33,420 nucleotides of DNA from ZC4RG42 sp036676355 (GTDB taxonomy: Bacteria > Pseudomonadota > Gammaproteobacteria > Burkholderiales > SG8-39): the NCBI GenBank assembly GCA_036676355.1, contig JAKFDA010000084.1, positions 1 to 33,420 of the forward strand, read 5' to 3'. The notes under the pieces are model-generated. The model saw only the letters and a program-made list of their open reading frames with translations. It made no database searches and was not told the origin of the DNA. Positions 1 through 7,683 of this stretch are shown in pieces. Position 1 is the stretch's first letter. Each line of letters starts with the position of its first letter. The position numbers and the translations under genes are program-made.

Positions 1-560
1 TCGACGGCCTTGCCGTTGGTCCAATCATCGACGATGCAGTGCCCGCCCACGTATCCGATGCGTCCGTCGATCACCACGATCTTGCGATGATCGCGTTCGG
101 CGATGACGCCGATATTCAACAGATGCCGGCGATGGAACCACTCGAACTTGCAGCCCGCATCCTTCATCTGGCGCTCCGCTTCCTCGCCGATGTCTTTCGA
201 GCCGATCGCATCGAGCAGCACGCGCACCTGCAGGCCTGCGCGGGCGCGCTCCGACAGCGCTGCGGCCAGGCGGCGCCCGAGCTCGCCGTCTTTCCATAGG
301 AAGGTTTCGAAGTGCACCGATGCGTTGGCCGATTGGATGTCGCCCAGCACGGCGTCGAAGAATTCATTGCATTCCAGCAACTCCACCGAGTTGCCTTCCA
401 CGGTCGTGCCCAGCGACAAGCCGGAGATGGAGGGAATCAGCGTTTCGATCGGTGCATCGGCTTGGGTGCGTAGATGCGGGTCCCGATGGCGCTTGATGGA
501 CCAGATAATCAGCACCAGCAGAACGCAAAATGTGAGAAAGAGCGCCGCAGCGATTTTCAT
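1..560 (-). CDS. Cardiolipin synthase / phospholipase D-family protein, N-terminal part (runs off the window)
   Basis: Reading leftward from an ATG at 558-560, an open frame of about 186 residues runs to the window edge, so the C-terminal part is missing. Residues 2-17 form a hydrophobic segment followed by basic residues, an N-terminal membrane anchor. A complete HxKx4D motif (HRKIVVID) starts at residue 158, just after a region reading HFETFLWKDGELGRRL, which is typical of the first PLD domain of bacterial cardiolipin synthases. Such enzymes join two phosphatidylglycerols or transfer phosphatidyl groups at the inner membrane; two HKD motifs are expected and only the first is in view. No strong Shine-Dalgarno precedes the ATG. 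The exact subtype (ClsA, ClsB or ClsC) cannot be decided from this part. Confidence 0.85.
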   Translation of the reverse strand, partial: MKIAAALFLTFCVLLVLIIWSIKRHRDPHLRTQADAPIETLIPSISGLSLGTTVEGNSVELLECNEFFDAVLGDIQSANASVHFETFLWKDGELGRRLAAALSERARAGLQVRVLLDAIGSKDIGEEAERQMKDAGCKFEWFHRRHLLNIGVIAERDHRKIVVIDGRIGYVGGHCIVDDWTNGKAV

Positions 561-732
561 CCAGGAAGCGTCCCCCGATTTAGGACGAGCACTCGCGTCG
601 TGTGACCAGGACGGCCGTTAGCGGAGCAACGAGCGAGCCCGTGGCGGGGGCTGCTCGGCCGCTTTGATAACGCCGGAGTTGTTCTGCCGTCACCGGAACT
701 TGCGGAGTGAACAGCCGCCGGACGTTCTCATA

Positions 733-756
733 CAAGAAAGCCCGCCGAAGCGGGCT
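733..756 (-). terminator. Intrinsic terminator of the PEP-CTERM gene
   Basis: GCCCGC-CGAA-GCGGGC (740-755, extended by an A-T pair) forms a 7-bp hairpin. Read on the minus strand it is followed by TTTCTT. It lies about 20 nt past the PEP-CTERM stop codon. Confidence 0.8.
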
Positions 757-774
757 TATCAAGAGACAGAGAAT

Positions 775-1581
775 TTATTGGCGTCTGCGCCGGGCCAATG
801 CCAGGCCACCCAGGCCAAGTCCAAGCAGCAGGAGACTTGCGGGTTCCGGCACACCGTTCGGCGTGCATTCGGGGAGAGTGGGATCCAGGTCGCAAGGTGG
901 AACCTCGGCGGCTGTTCCCTGCACGCCCACGGTGAAGCCATTCCAGAACTCATTGGACGCACTGCGCCAGGTCAGCGTATCGAATGCGCCGGTAAATCTG
1001 ATCGTGCCGTGAGGCTCGGTGCCGCCCACATTATTGCTGTTCAGTTGATATTCAAGCTCACCACCCCCGAGATCCACGATTACTTTCTCGGCGCCCCCGC
1101 AGCCCCAGAAGCCACAAGCATTACCGTCCACACCGCCGAGACTCAAAATCTGGAAGTCCTGATCGAACGCATAACCGTTGCCATTGAGGCTGACGAAAGC
1201 GAATACGGGGTTCGCAATGGCTTCCGAAAATTCGAGGGTCTGCGTCCCCGCAAATTGCAGCGCAATGATGTCGGTACCGGTTGGGCGGTTGTCCACCAGG
1301 TTGCTCGTATAGGGTGACGTGTTGCCGGAACCACCGGTGTAGTAATCGGTCCCGCCGCTCGGCTGGTAGAAGCCGACGCCTTGCGGATTGGTGTAGGTGA
1401 CTCCAACAGAGGACGTTGGCGTCGTAATGGTGCCTGCCGCTTGGAAACCGGCGCCCGGATCCAGATCACTGCCGATCCAGTCAGTCCAGAAGAACGGGAC
1501 AGCATGTGTGCTGAAACTCGCACCCGCCAGGGCAAGCGCGACAAGGGCATGGCGAGCACTGGTGACGAATAGCTTTCGCAT
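775..1581 (-). CDS. PEP-CTERM sorting domain surface protein, function unknown
   Basis: This 268-residue secreted protein starts at the ATG at 1579-1581, preceded by GAGG at 6 nt. Longer in-frame starts upstream have no ribosome site and would bury the signal peptide. Residues 1-27 are a typical signal peptide, probably cut after STHA. The last 25 residues are a PEP-CTERM signal: a VPEPAS motif, a Leu/Gly-rich membrane helix and a terminal RRRR cluster. In this system an exosortase cuts near PEP and passes the protein to the outer surface, often with exopolysaccharide. The mature part is rich in Gly, Ser, Thr and Asn, has paired cysteines near CGFWGCGG, and suggests a beta-rich fold. No exosortase gene lies in the window, so this is an orphan target. 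The ligand or role is unknown. Confidence 0.88.
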   Translation of the reverse strand: MRKLFVTSARHALVALALAGASFSTHAVPFFWTDWIGSDLDPGAGFQAAGTITTPTSSVGVTYTNPQGVGFYQPSGGTDYYTGGSGNTSPYTSNLVDNRPTGTDIIALQFAGTQTLEFSEAIANPVFAFVSLNGNGYAFDQDFQILSLGGVDGNACGFWGCGGAEKVIVDLGGGELEYQLNSNNVGGTEPHGTIRFTGAFDTLTWRSASNEFWNGFTVGVQGTAAEVPPCDLDPTLPECTPNGVPEPASLLLLGLGLGGLALARRRRQ

Positions 1582-1826
1582 TGCGGGCCTCGATTTGATG
1601 AATGGCTCGAAGAAACGCTTCATTCTTTGAATACATCCGGGCGCTGACAATCGACTGCGTCTTAGCACGCTCCATGCCGCTGGTCGGCATGCCAATGTAA
1701 GTCACGGATAGGTTTTGGATTAGCGCTTGGAAGCATCGAGCTTCGAGGGAATCGTTCAAGCCGCAATGTAAGCGCCGTCGACGCCTCCGAAGGAGCAGCG
1801 GCATGGATCGGCGCCTTCCTGTCGTC

Positions 1827-1850
1827 AAAAAAAAGCCCGCCGAAGCGGGC
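1827..1850 (-). terminator. Intrinsic terminator of the MFS transporter gene
   Basis: A GCCCGC-CGAA-GCGGGC hairpin (1835-1850) is followed on the minus strand by eight T residues (1834 down to 1827), a strong Rho-independent terminator 22 nt after the transporter stop. It shares 19 identical bases (1832-1850 and 737-755) with the terminator of the next gene. Confidence 0.92.
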
Positions 1851-1872
1851 CTTTGATTCAAGCGGCCTATCT

Positions 1873-3543
1873 TTAGATCTCCGAGATGTGCCGGTCCTTC
1901 GTCTCGCGGATGAAGAGCATGCCGATGACAAAGGACATGGCCGCCACCACGATCGGATACCACAGGCCGTAGTAGATATCGCCTGTCGTTGCCACCATCG
2001 CAAAGGCGGTTGTCGGCAGGAAGCCGCCGAACCAGCCGTTGCCGATGTGGTACGGCAGCGACATCGAGGTGTAGCGGATGCGCGTCGGGAAGAGTTCGAC
2101 CAGCATCGCGGCGATCGGCCCGTACACCATGGTCACGTAAATCACCAGCAGTGTGAGGATGGCCACGATCATGGGCTTGTTCATCTGTGCCGGATCAGGC
2201 TTGGCTGGATACCCGGCGTCCTTGATCGCGGTGCCCATTTCCGTGTTGAAGGCTGCCAGGCGCTCTTTCATCGTCGCGGCATCCAGCCCGCGTCCGTCGA
2301 AGCTGTCGATGTGCCGCGTGCCGATATCCACCTTCGCAACCGTTCCGGGTGGCGCTTCAACATTGGTGTAGTTCACCGAATTGCGCGCGAGGAAGCTCTT
2401 CGCGATGTCGCAGGAGGTGGTGAACTTCGCCGTGCCGACCGGGTTGAACTGGAACGAACACTCGTTCGGGTCGGCGATCACCGTGACCGGGGAGTTCGTC
2501 AGCGCCTGCTCGAGCGCGGGGTTGGTGAAGTGCGTCAGCCCCTTGAACAGCGGGAAGTACGTGAGCGCGGCGATCAGGCAGCCGGCCATGATGATCGGCT
2601 TACGGCCGATCTTGTCCGACAACCACCCGAAGAAGATGAAGAACGGGGTGCCGAGGGCGAGCGACAGCGCGATGAAGATGTTTGCCGTGGCAATGTCCAC
2701 CTTGAGCGTCTGCGTGAGGAAGAACAGCGCGTAGAACTGGCCCGTATACCAGACGACCGCCTGGCCCGCGGTGAGGCCGAGCAGCGCCAGGATGACGATC
2801 TTCAGATTTCCCCATTGCCCAAAGGATTCCCGCAGCGGCGCTTTGGATGTCTTTCCTTCGTTTTTCATCTTCTGGAACATCGGCGACTCGGAGAGCGAGA
2901 GCCGGATCCAGACGGAGATCGCGAGCAGTACGAACGAAAGGAGGAACGGAATGCGCCAGCCCCAGTCGTAGAACGCTTCTTCGCCCATATACGTGCGCAC
3001 ACCCAGAATCACGAGCAGCGACAGGAAGAGGCCGAGCGTCGCGGTGGTCTGGATCCAGGAGGTGTGCAGGCCGCGCTTGCCGTGCGGCGCATGCTCGGCG
3101 ACGTAAGTTGCCGCGCCGCCATATTCACCGCCGAGTGCGAGACCCTGCAGCAGGCGCAAGCCGATCAGGATGATCGGTGCGGCGACGCCGATTGAAGCGT
3201 AGGAGGGCAGCAGGCCGACGATGAACGTGGACGTGCCCATGATAATGATGGTGATGAGGAAGGTGTATTTCCGTCCGACCAGATCGCCGATCCGGCCGAA
3301 CACGATGGCACCGAAGGGGCGCACCGCGAAGCCCGCGGCGAAGGCGAGCAGCGCGAAAATGAATGCTGCCGTTGGATTGACGCCGGAGAAGAACTGCCTG
3401 GAAATGATCGCGGCTAGCGATCCGTAAAGATAGAAGTCGTACCACTCGAATACTGTGCCGAGCGAGGAAGCGAAGATGATTTTTCGTTCCTCCCGTTTTG
3501 TTTTGGCCTGTAGGCCTTCAACTCCTGCTGCCGTCGTTACCAT
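1873..3543 (-). CDS. MFS transporter, metabolite:H+ symporter (MHS) family, with a large extra loop
   Basis: This 556-residue inner-membrane transporter starts at ATG 3541-3543 behind a strong GAGGAGG. The N-terminal FEWYDFYLYG stretch and the two MFS loop motifs, GRIGDLVGRK (residues 83-92) and GWLSDKIGRK (near 305), place it in the MHS group with ProP, KgtP and ShiA. These move organic acids, osmolytes or similar small molecules with protons. It is about 100 residues longer than the usual 430-450. The extra length is a hydrophilic insert at about residues 336-455, between transmembrane segments of the second half, holding two cysteines (NECSF and SCDIA) that could form a disulfide if the loop is periplasmic. 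Substrate unknown. It is a single-gene unit with its own terminator. The GlxA-type regulator gene lies upstream on the same strand, but nothing shows that it controls this gene. Confidence 0.88.
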   Translation of the reverse strand: MVTTAAGVEGLQAKTKREERKIIFASSLGTVFEWYDFYLYGSLAAIISRQFFSGVNPTAAFIFALLAFAAGFAVRPFGAIVFGRIGDLVGRKYTFLITIIIMGTSTFIVGLLPSYASIGVAAPIILIGLRLLQGLALGGEYGGAATYVAEHAPHGKRGLHTSWIQTTATLGLFLSLLVILGVRTYMGEEAFYDWGWRIPFLLSFVLLAISVWIRLSLSESPMFQKMKNEGKTSKAPLRESFGQWGNLKIVILALLGLTAGQAVVWYTGQFYALFFLTQTLKVDIATANIFIALSLALGTPFFIFFGWLSDKIGRKPIIMAGCLIAALTYFPLFKGLTHFTNPALEQALTNSPVTVIADPNECSFQFNPVGTAKFTTSCDIAKSFLARNSVNYTNVEAPPGTVAKVDIGTRHIDSFDGRGLDAATMKERLAAFNTEMGTAIKDAGYPAKPDPAQMNKPMIVAILTLLVIYVTMVYGPIAAMLVELFPTRIRYTSMSLPYHIGNGWFGGFLPTTAFAMVATTGDIYYGLWYPIVVAAMSFVIGMLFIRETKDRHISEI

Positions 3544-3893
3544 GTAGAGCCTCCTCAGTGTTGGTTCTCAGTATTGGTTGATTCGACCCGCAGCAGTTTC
3601 TTAGGGACTGCTCGAAGGTGCGCCATGCTAAATCCGCCGCCTGACAGGCCGCAACGAAAAATTTGCGTCGAGATGTGTCGTTTTTCCGACTTGCGAATTG
3701 GTGCGGCGCAGCGCAAACAGGGGTCGAAGGGCGCGAGCGTTCGCAATGACCGCGTCCGTGCTTGGTCGCGTAATCAAAGGGCTGCGCCGGCGAGGAGCAG
3801 GCGGCCGACGGCCGTAGCGCTGTTGCGCTTATTCCCTTGTGCGAATGTGGGATTCCGGTTGAATCCGGGGCGGGCGTGAACGGCAGCTTCAGT
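3544..3893. other. Intergenic region upstream of the MFS transporter
   Basis: These 350 nt lie between the MFS gene start and the end of the AraC-type regulator, both read leftward. They must hold the transporter promoter, but I see no convincing -35/-10 pair. A short hairpin (GGATTC-CGGTT-GAATCC, near 3850-3866) lies about 30 nt past the regulator stop and has no T-tract. No credible small gene is seen. Confidence 0.5.
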
Positions 3894-4913
3894 TCATGCC
3901 GCCATCACCGGCTGGAACATCCTCCGATACTGTGCCGGTGTCAGGCCGGTGCTGCGTTTGAATAATCGTCGGAAAAAGGAAGCGTCTTCGTAACCCGCTG
4001 CGGCGCTGATGTCGTCCGTCGGAAGGTCGGTCGTTTCGAGCAGGCGCTTGGCTTCTTCGATGCGCAGGTTCTGCAGGTATTCGATGAGAGTCGTACCGGT
4101 CGCAGTCTTGAAGCGCCGCTTGAGCGTGCGCTCCGGAATCTTTGCGCATGCGGTGACCTGCGTCAGCGCATCGTGTTGCGCGAGATGTTGCTTCAGCCAT
4201 TCCTGGCATTTGCGCACGACGGCGTCGGCGTGCGGTTCGTTGCGAATCAGGCTTGCATAGGGCAGTTGGCCTTCGTCGTGCAGCTTGAGCAGAAAGACCT
4301 TGGCGATGCGCAGCGCTTCGCCGGGGTTCAGGTGGCGCGAGATGATGTGGAGCGCCAGGTCGTGCCACGAGGTGACGCCACCCGCCGTGACGATGCGCCC
4401 GCCGGGACCGGCGAACACCAGCGTGGGCTCGGGGCGGAAGCGCACCTTCGGATATTGCTTGCGGAACAGATCTTCGTAACCCCAGTGCGAGGTGGCGTCG
4501 CAACCGTCGAGCAGCCCCGTCTCGGCGAGCATCACGGAGCCGGAACACGCCGAGTAGAGCGTCGTGCCTTCGCGATATTTTGTGCGCAGCCAGTTCATGA
4601 GTTCCGGATAGCGGCCTTTGAAAGCTGTGTCCGGTTCGAGCCAGAAATCCAGCAGGATGATGAGGTCGGCTTGCGGGTCGTCGGCGAACGAAACATCGGG
4701 AATGACCGGCACGCCGTTGACGCATCGGAAAGGCTCGCGCGTCGGCGCGACGATGCGCACGTTGAAGCGGCGTTTATGGGCGTCGGTGCGAACGAGGCTT
4801 TGCCACATTCTTCCCGCGGCGGACAGAACGTCCACCATACCGTAAAGCGCCGAACCGGCCGACTCGGGCACGGCGACGACCAAAGCCTCGATGGGACGTT
4901 CTTCCGGTGCCAT
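3894..4913 (-). CDS. GlxA-family AraC-type transcriptional regulator (DJ-1/PfpI domain plus HTH)
   Basis: The chosen start is ATG 4911-4913 with GGAGG 6 nt before it, giving 340 residues. A longer frame reaches 5147 but would overlap the divergent OsmC gene and has unprotein-like sequence. Residues about 8-190 form a DJ-1/PfpI (class I glutamine amidotransferase-like) domain with a nucleophile-elbow type Cys at 123 (YSACSGSVMLAETGLLDG). Residues about 235-335 are an AraC double helix-turn-helix ending in GLTPAQYRRMF. GlxA-type proteins are DNA-binding regulators whose amidotransferase-like part senses a ligand and usually lacks enzyme activity. It is divergent from the OsmC-like gene across 139 bp, which suggests it regulates that gene; this is inference. 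Confidence 0.9.
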   Translation of the reverse strand: MAPEERPIEALVVAVPESAGSALYGMVDVLSAAGRMWQSLVRTDAHKRRFNVRIVAPTREPFRCVNGVPVIPDVSFADDPQADLIILLDFWLEPDTAFKGRYPELMNWLRTKYREGTTLYSACSGSVMLAETGLLDGCDATSHWGYEDLFRKQYPKVRFRPEPTLVFAGPGGRIVTAGGVTSWHDLALHIISRHLNPGEALRIAKVFLLKLHDEGQLPYASLIRNEPHADAVVRKCQEWLKQHLAQHDALTQVTACAKIPERTLKRRFKTATGTTLIEYLQNLRIEEAKRLLETTDLPTDDISAAAGYEDASFFRRLFKRSTGLTPAQYRRMFQPVMAA

Positions 4914-5052
4914 GCCGGGCCTCCACTTTGTGGCAGAGATGAACCGTTTGCGGCAGGAATGCATCTTAGCAGCGCGAAGGCGGCGGCCTATCGTTGCTTC
5001 CGTGCCGCATCGCGCGGCGCGAACGATATCCCAACCTTTCGAGGAGACCATC

Positions 5053-5622
5053 ATGAACGCAGTTGCCATGCCCCAGCAGCATGTCCGCATCAACGGGGTC
5101 GATGTCACAGCGCTGTCCGACAACATCGCGGCGATCAGGCAGGACAACGCACTCGCGCAGTTTCAGTTCCGCGCCGCCAATCGCTGGATCGACGGCGGTC
5201 ACAACCGTTCGACGATCCAGGGCTTCTACGGTTGTCGCGCGGAGGACACCACGCGCAGCGCACCGTTCATGCTCGACGCCGACGAACCGCCCGTGCTGCT
5301 CGGCGAAGACAGGGGCGCGAATCCGGTCGAGTTCGTATTGCACGCGCTGGCTGCATGTCTCACCACCAGCGCGATCTATCACGCGGCGGCGCGCGGGATA
5401 GAAATCGAAGCGGTCGATTCGCAGCTTGAAGGCGATCTGGATTTGCGCGGCTTTCTCGGCCTGTCCGACGAAGTGCGCAAGGGCTACCACGACATCCGTG
5501 TGCGGATGCGCTTCAAGACCAAAGCGTCGCCAGAGACGTTGCGCGAATTGGCGCAGCACTCGCCGGTGCACGACATCGTATCGAAGTCGCTGCCGGTGAA
5601 ACTGATGATCGAGACCTATTGA
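5053..5622 (+). CDS. OsmC-family protein (OsmC/Ohr-like fold)
   Basis: This 189-residue protein starts at ATG 5053 behind GAGGAG. The region from NPVEFVLHALAACLTT onward is the OsmC core, with the peroxidatic-type Cys at residue 102. OsmC and Ohr enzymes reduce organic hydroperoxides using two cysteines. Here the second position, in the stretch AQHSPVHDIVS, is Ser170 instead of Cys, so a classic two-Cys cycle is not available; Cys61 (GFYGCR) is the only other cysteine I see. An N-terminal extension of about 35 residues precedes the core. It lies divergent to a GlxA-type regulator, a plausible control pair. It is a soluble cytoplasmic protein with no signal peptide. Family is secure; peroxidase activity is doubtful. 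Confidence 0.88.
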   Translation: MNAVAMPQQHVRINGVDVTALSDNIAAIRQDNALAQFQFRAANRWIDGGHNRSTIQGFYGCRAEDTTRSAPFMLDADEPPVLLGEDRGANPVEFVLHALAACLTTSAIYHAAARGIEIEAVDSQLEGDLDLRGFLGLSDEVRKGYHDIRVRMRFKTKASPETLRELAQHSPVHDIVSKSLPVKLMIETY

Positions 5623-5670
5623 GCCTCATGCCTATTTCGCGCAACACACTGCTTCGACATCGCGCATTGC

Positions 5671-5693
5671 CGCCGGCGGTCATGCCGCCGGCG
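5671..5693. terminator. Hairpin between convergent genes, possible bidirectional terminator
   Basis: A perfect 9-bp stem, CGCCGGCGG / CCGCCGGCG, with loop TCATG lies 48 nt past the OsmC-like stop and just past the end of the opposing proline-rich ORF. There is no T-tract on either side, so it may act as an RNA-stabilising hairpin rather than a classical terminator. Confidence 0.45.
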
Positions 5694-5708
5694 CCCGCTT
5701 GCCGAAGT

Positions 5709-5876
5709 TCAGGCTCTCACCGGAGGCGGTGAGTCCGGTGGTGGTGTCACGGGCGGCGGCACCGGCCTGGGATCGACTTCGGGCACGATATCGGGTTCGC
5801 GATCCGGCGGCACGGGACTGGGATGCGGTTCGATATCCGGAGCGGGGGTGCCCGGTTCGGGTTGTGGTACGTGCAT
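5709..5876 (-). CDS. Small proline-rich hypothetical protein
   Basis: A 55-residue ORF starts at ATG 5874-5876 behind AGAGGAG at 9 nt spacing. It is about one third proline with many Asp and Glu and almost no hydrophobic core (PQPEPGTPAPDIEPHP...), so it should be disordered. The frame continues upstream to 6011, but the added part covers a degenerate REP-like sequence and has no better ribosome site. No function is recognised. The case for a real gene is the good Shine-Dalgarno and the steady PxP pattern. The case against is that proline-rich frames arise easily in GC-rich DNA. Confidence 0.5.
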   Translation of the reverse strand: MHVPQPEPGTPAPDIEPHPSPVPPDREPDIVPEVDPRPVPPPVTPPPDSPPPVRA

Positions 5877-5934
5877 GAACGAAGACTCCTCTTTTGGGAT
5901 GTACGTTTCGTCTAGCACTTCGCTGGCCCACTCC

Positions 5935-5976
5935 GGTTCATCCCTGCGACGCTTCGATAAACTCAGCGTACGAACA
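5935..5976. repeat. Degenerate REP-like element
   Basis: The segment running from GGTTCATCCC through TTCGATAAACTCAGCG to TACGAAC resembles, with mismatches, the GTTCATCC-TTCGA-...-CTCAG-..-GAAC pattern of the REP elements at 15.2-15.5 kb and 23.3 kb. Confidence 0.5.
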
Positions 5977-6158
5977 GCTAAGAACAGCATGTGTACCAAG
6001 CCCTCTTTCATTGTGTGACCAAGTGCGGTTTTTCACCATTTCGCATCCGCCGTTTGACCCTGTTCATCGGTATGGCTGCTGCATCATCGAAGAAGGTGGA
6101 ATAGATTAGTGGTCCGAGATGGCGGCAACGTCCCTGATGAAGGAAGGCGGAGCGAGAC

Positions 6159-7100
6159 ATGGATGATCAAACAGCACCGACCGAGCAGAGCATGAAGCGC
6201 ATTATGCAAATGCGGGAAGTGATGCCTGATGATGCCGATCCGCGCATCGCCTCACTGTACAAGGACGTCCGCGAGACCTTGCGCGTGCCTTTGGTCAACC
6301 TGCTCTTTCGCAGCCTGGCCAACTATCCCGATTACCTGGAGCGTGCCTGGAGGTTGGTGCGCGACCTTGCGTCGACCGTTGCCTTCGAGCAGGCCGCCGA
6401 CAGGCTGCGCCGGGATGCGGTCTCCAACGAGGAACATCAACCGCAGAGCCGTCTGGCGCATACGCTGTCCTCTGTAGAACCGGCGCAAGACTTCATTGAC
6501 ACGGTGCACTACGTCGCGCCGAAGCTCCTGCTCGTGGCCACCGCGATGGAGATCGGCAGCTTTGGCGGTACGAGCGGCGGCGCCCACGCCCAAGAGCACG
6601 AAGAAGCGGCGGATGGCCGGGCCGAACACAATGACTTCAAACTCTTGCCGCGCGGGATCGCGCAAGGCACTGGAGCCGTTCGCCTCGCCGCTGAAGATTC
6701 GGTCGATGAGCATGTCAAAGCAATCTTCAAGGCGATCAAGCGGCAGAACGGTCACGAAACACTGCCGTCCTTCTATCGTGGGCTGGCAAACTGGCCGGAT
6801 GTGCTCGAAACGGCGTGGTGCGAGATCGCGGGCAGCTTAGGCAGTGAGGACTATGAGGAGCGCAAGCGCAATCTCGTGGAACTGGCGGAGCGCTATGTGA
6901 TGAGTTGGCCGATGATCCGGATCCCCATAGTGGATGACAAGCGGGACGAAATTCGCGCAGTTCTATCGGTCCTCCGGCTGAAGCGCATCCCGGAAACCTT
7001 GCTCGATGTGGCGCTCGTCAAGCGAGAGGCGGATGGTGACCGTGCCGCGCGGGTGTCACGCTTCAGCCTGACGTGCGCCGCCGAGACGCTCCCCCGATGA
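6159..7100 (+). CDS. DehI-family protein (halocarboxylic acid dehalogenase-like)
   Basis: This 313-residue soluble protein starts at ATG 6159 behind GGAG. It contains two matching units: residues 27-68 (ASLYKDVRETLRVPLVNLLFRS, then LANYPDYLERAW) and residues 180-225 (VKAIFKAIKRQNG, then FYRGLANWPDVLETAW). This internal duplication and the L-A-N-[YW]-P-D motif are features of the DehI (group I 2-haloacid dehalogenase) fold, made of two pseudo-repeats. DehI enzymes hydrolyse both enantiomers of 2-haloacids using an activated water. I cannot place the catalytic Asp with confidence, so the substrate is open and this may be a family member without dehalogenase activity. The linker between repeats (about 135-160) is hydrophilic and rich in His, Glu and Ala. 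It ends 7 bp from the convergent AhpD-like gene. Confidence 0.72.
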   Translation: MDDQTAPTEQSMKRIMQMREVMPDDADPRIASLYKDVRETLRVPLVNLLFRSLANYPDYLERAWRLVRDLASTVAFEQAADRLRRDAVSNEEHQPQSRLAHTLSSVEPAQDFIDTVHYVAPKLLLVATAMEIGSFGGTSGGAHAQEHEEAADGRAEHNDFKLLPRGIAQGTGAVRLAAEDSVDEHVKAIFKAIKRQNGHETLPSFYRGLANWPDVLETAWCEIAGSLGSEDYEERKRNLVELAERYVMSWPMIRIPIVDDKRDEIRAVLSVLRLKRIPETLLDVALVKREADGDRAARVSRFSLTCAAETLPR

Positions 7101-7107
7101 TGCCGCC

Positions 7108-7575
7108 TTAGCCGATTTTCGCGCGCGGAGGCTTGTAATTGCCGGCCTCGGCACGGAACGAAATCGCGATGCGGTTCCAGCTGTTGATCGCGATCACCGC
7201 GAAGGTGAGATTGACCAGTTCTTCCTCGGTGAAATGCTCGCGTACCGCGGCATACACCTCGTCCGGTACATGAGTCTCGTAAACTCTGGTTACGGCCTCG
7301 GTCCACTCGAGCGCAGCACGTTCGCGGTCGCTGTAGAGCGGTGCTTCGCGCCAGGCGTCGAGCAGATACAACCGCTGCTCGGTTTCGCCCGCCGCACGCG
7401 CATCCTTGCTGTGCATGTCGAGGCAGTACGCACAGCCGTTGATCTGTGAGGCGCGCATCTTCACGAGCTCGAGAAGACTGTGCTCCAACCCGGAGTCGTT
7501 GACGTAATTCTGCAGGCCCATCATGGCCTGTATCGCGCGCGGGTATTTGTTGTAGTAGTTGATGCGGGATTTCAT
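7108..7575 (-). CDS. Carboxymuconolactone decarboxylase / AhpD-family protein
   Basis: This 155-residue protein starts at ATG 7573-7575 with AAGGAG 6 nt upstream. The motif NGCAYCLDMHSKDAR has Cys48, Cys51 and His55, the CxxC-x3-H active site of AhpD-like alkylhydroperoxidases in the carboxymuconolactone decarboxylase family. These small helical proteins oligomerise and use the cysteine pair for peroxide or disulfide chemistry. The N-terminus (RINYYNKYPRAIQAMMGLQNYV) and C-terminus (INSWNRIAISFRAE) match the common stand-alone form of about 150 residues. It is convergent with the DehI-like gene, leaving 7 bp. With the nearby OsmC-like gene it hints at peroxide defence, but there is no direct sign of co-regulation. 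Confidence 0.92.
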   Translation of the reverse strand: MKSRINYYNKYPRAIQAMMGLQNYVNDSGLEHSLLELVKMRASQINGCAYCLDMHSKDARAAGETEQRLYLLDAWREAPLYSDRERAALEWTEAVTRVYETHVPDEVYAAVREHFTEEELVNLTFAVIAINSWNRIAISFRAEAGNYKPPRAKIG

Positions 7576-7683
7576 CTTCGCTCCTTTCGTCGAGACTCAC
7601 GAACGGCACAATTGTAGCGCTGCGGTCTTGAGCACTGAACGCGGACGACGACGTTGCGGTTGGTCGGGTGAGCGCTTGAACGC

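Noticed and set aside
1689..1709. Possible sigma-54 promoter upstream of the PEP-CTERM gene (TGGCAT...GC)
   Set aside because: The GG-GC spacing is off by one base and the -12 element is poor; not reported as a promoter.
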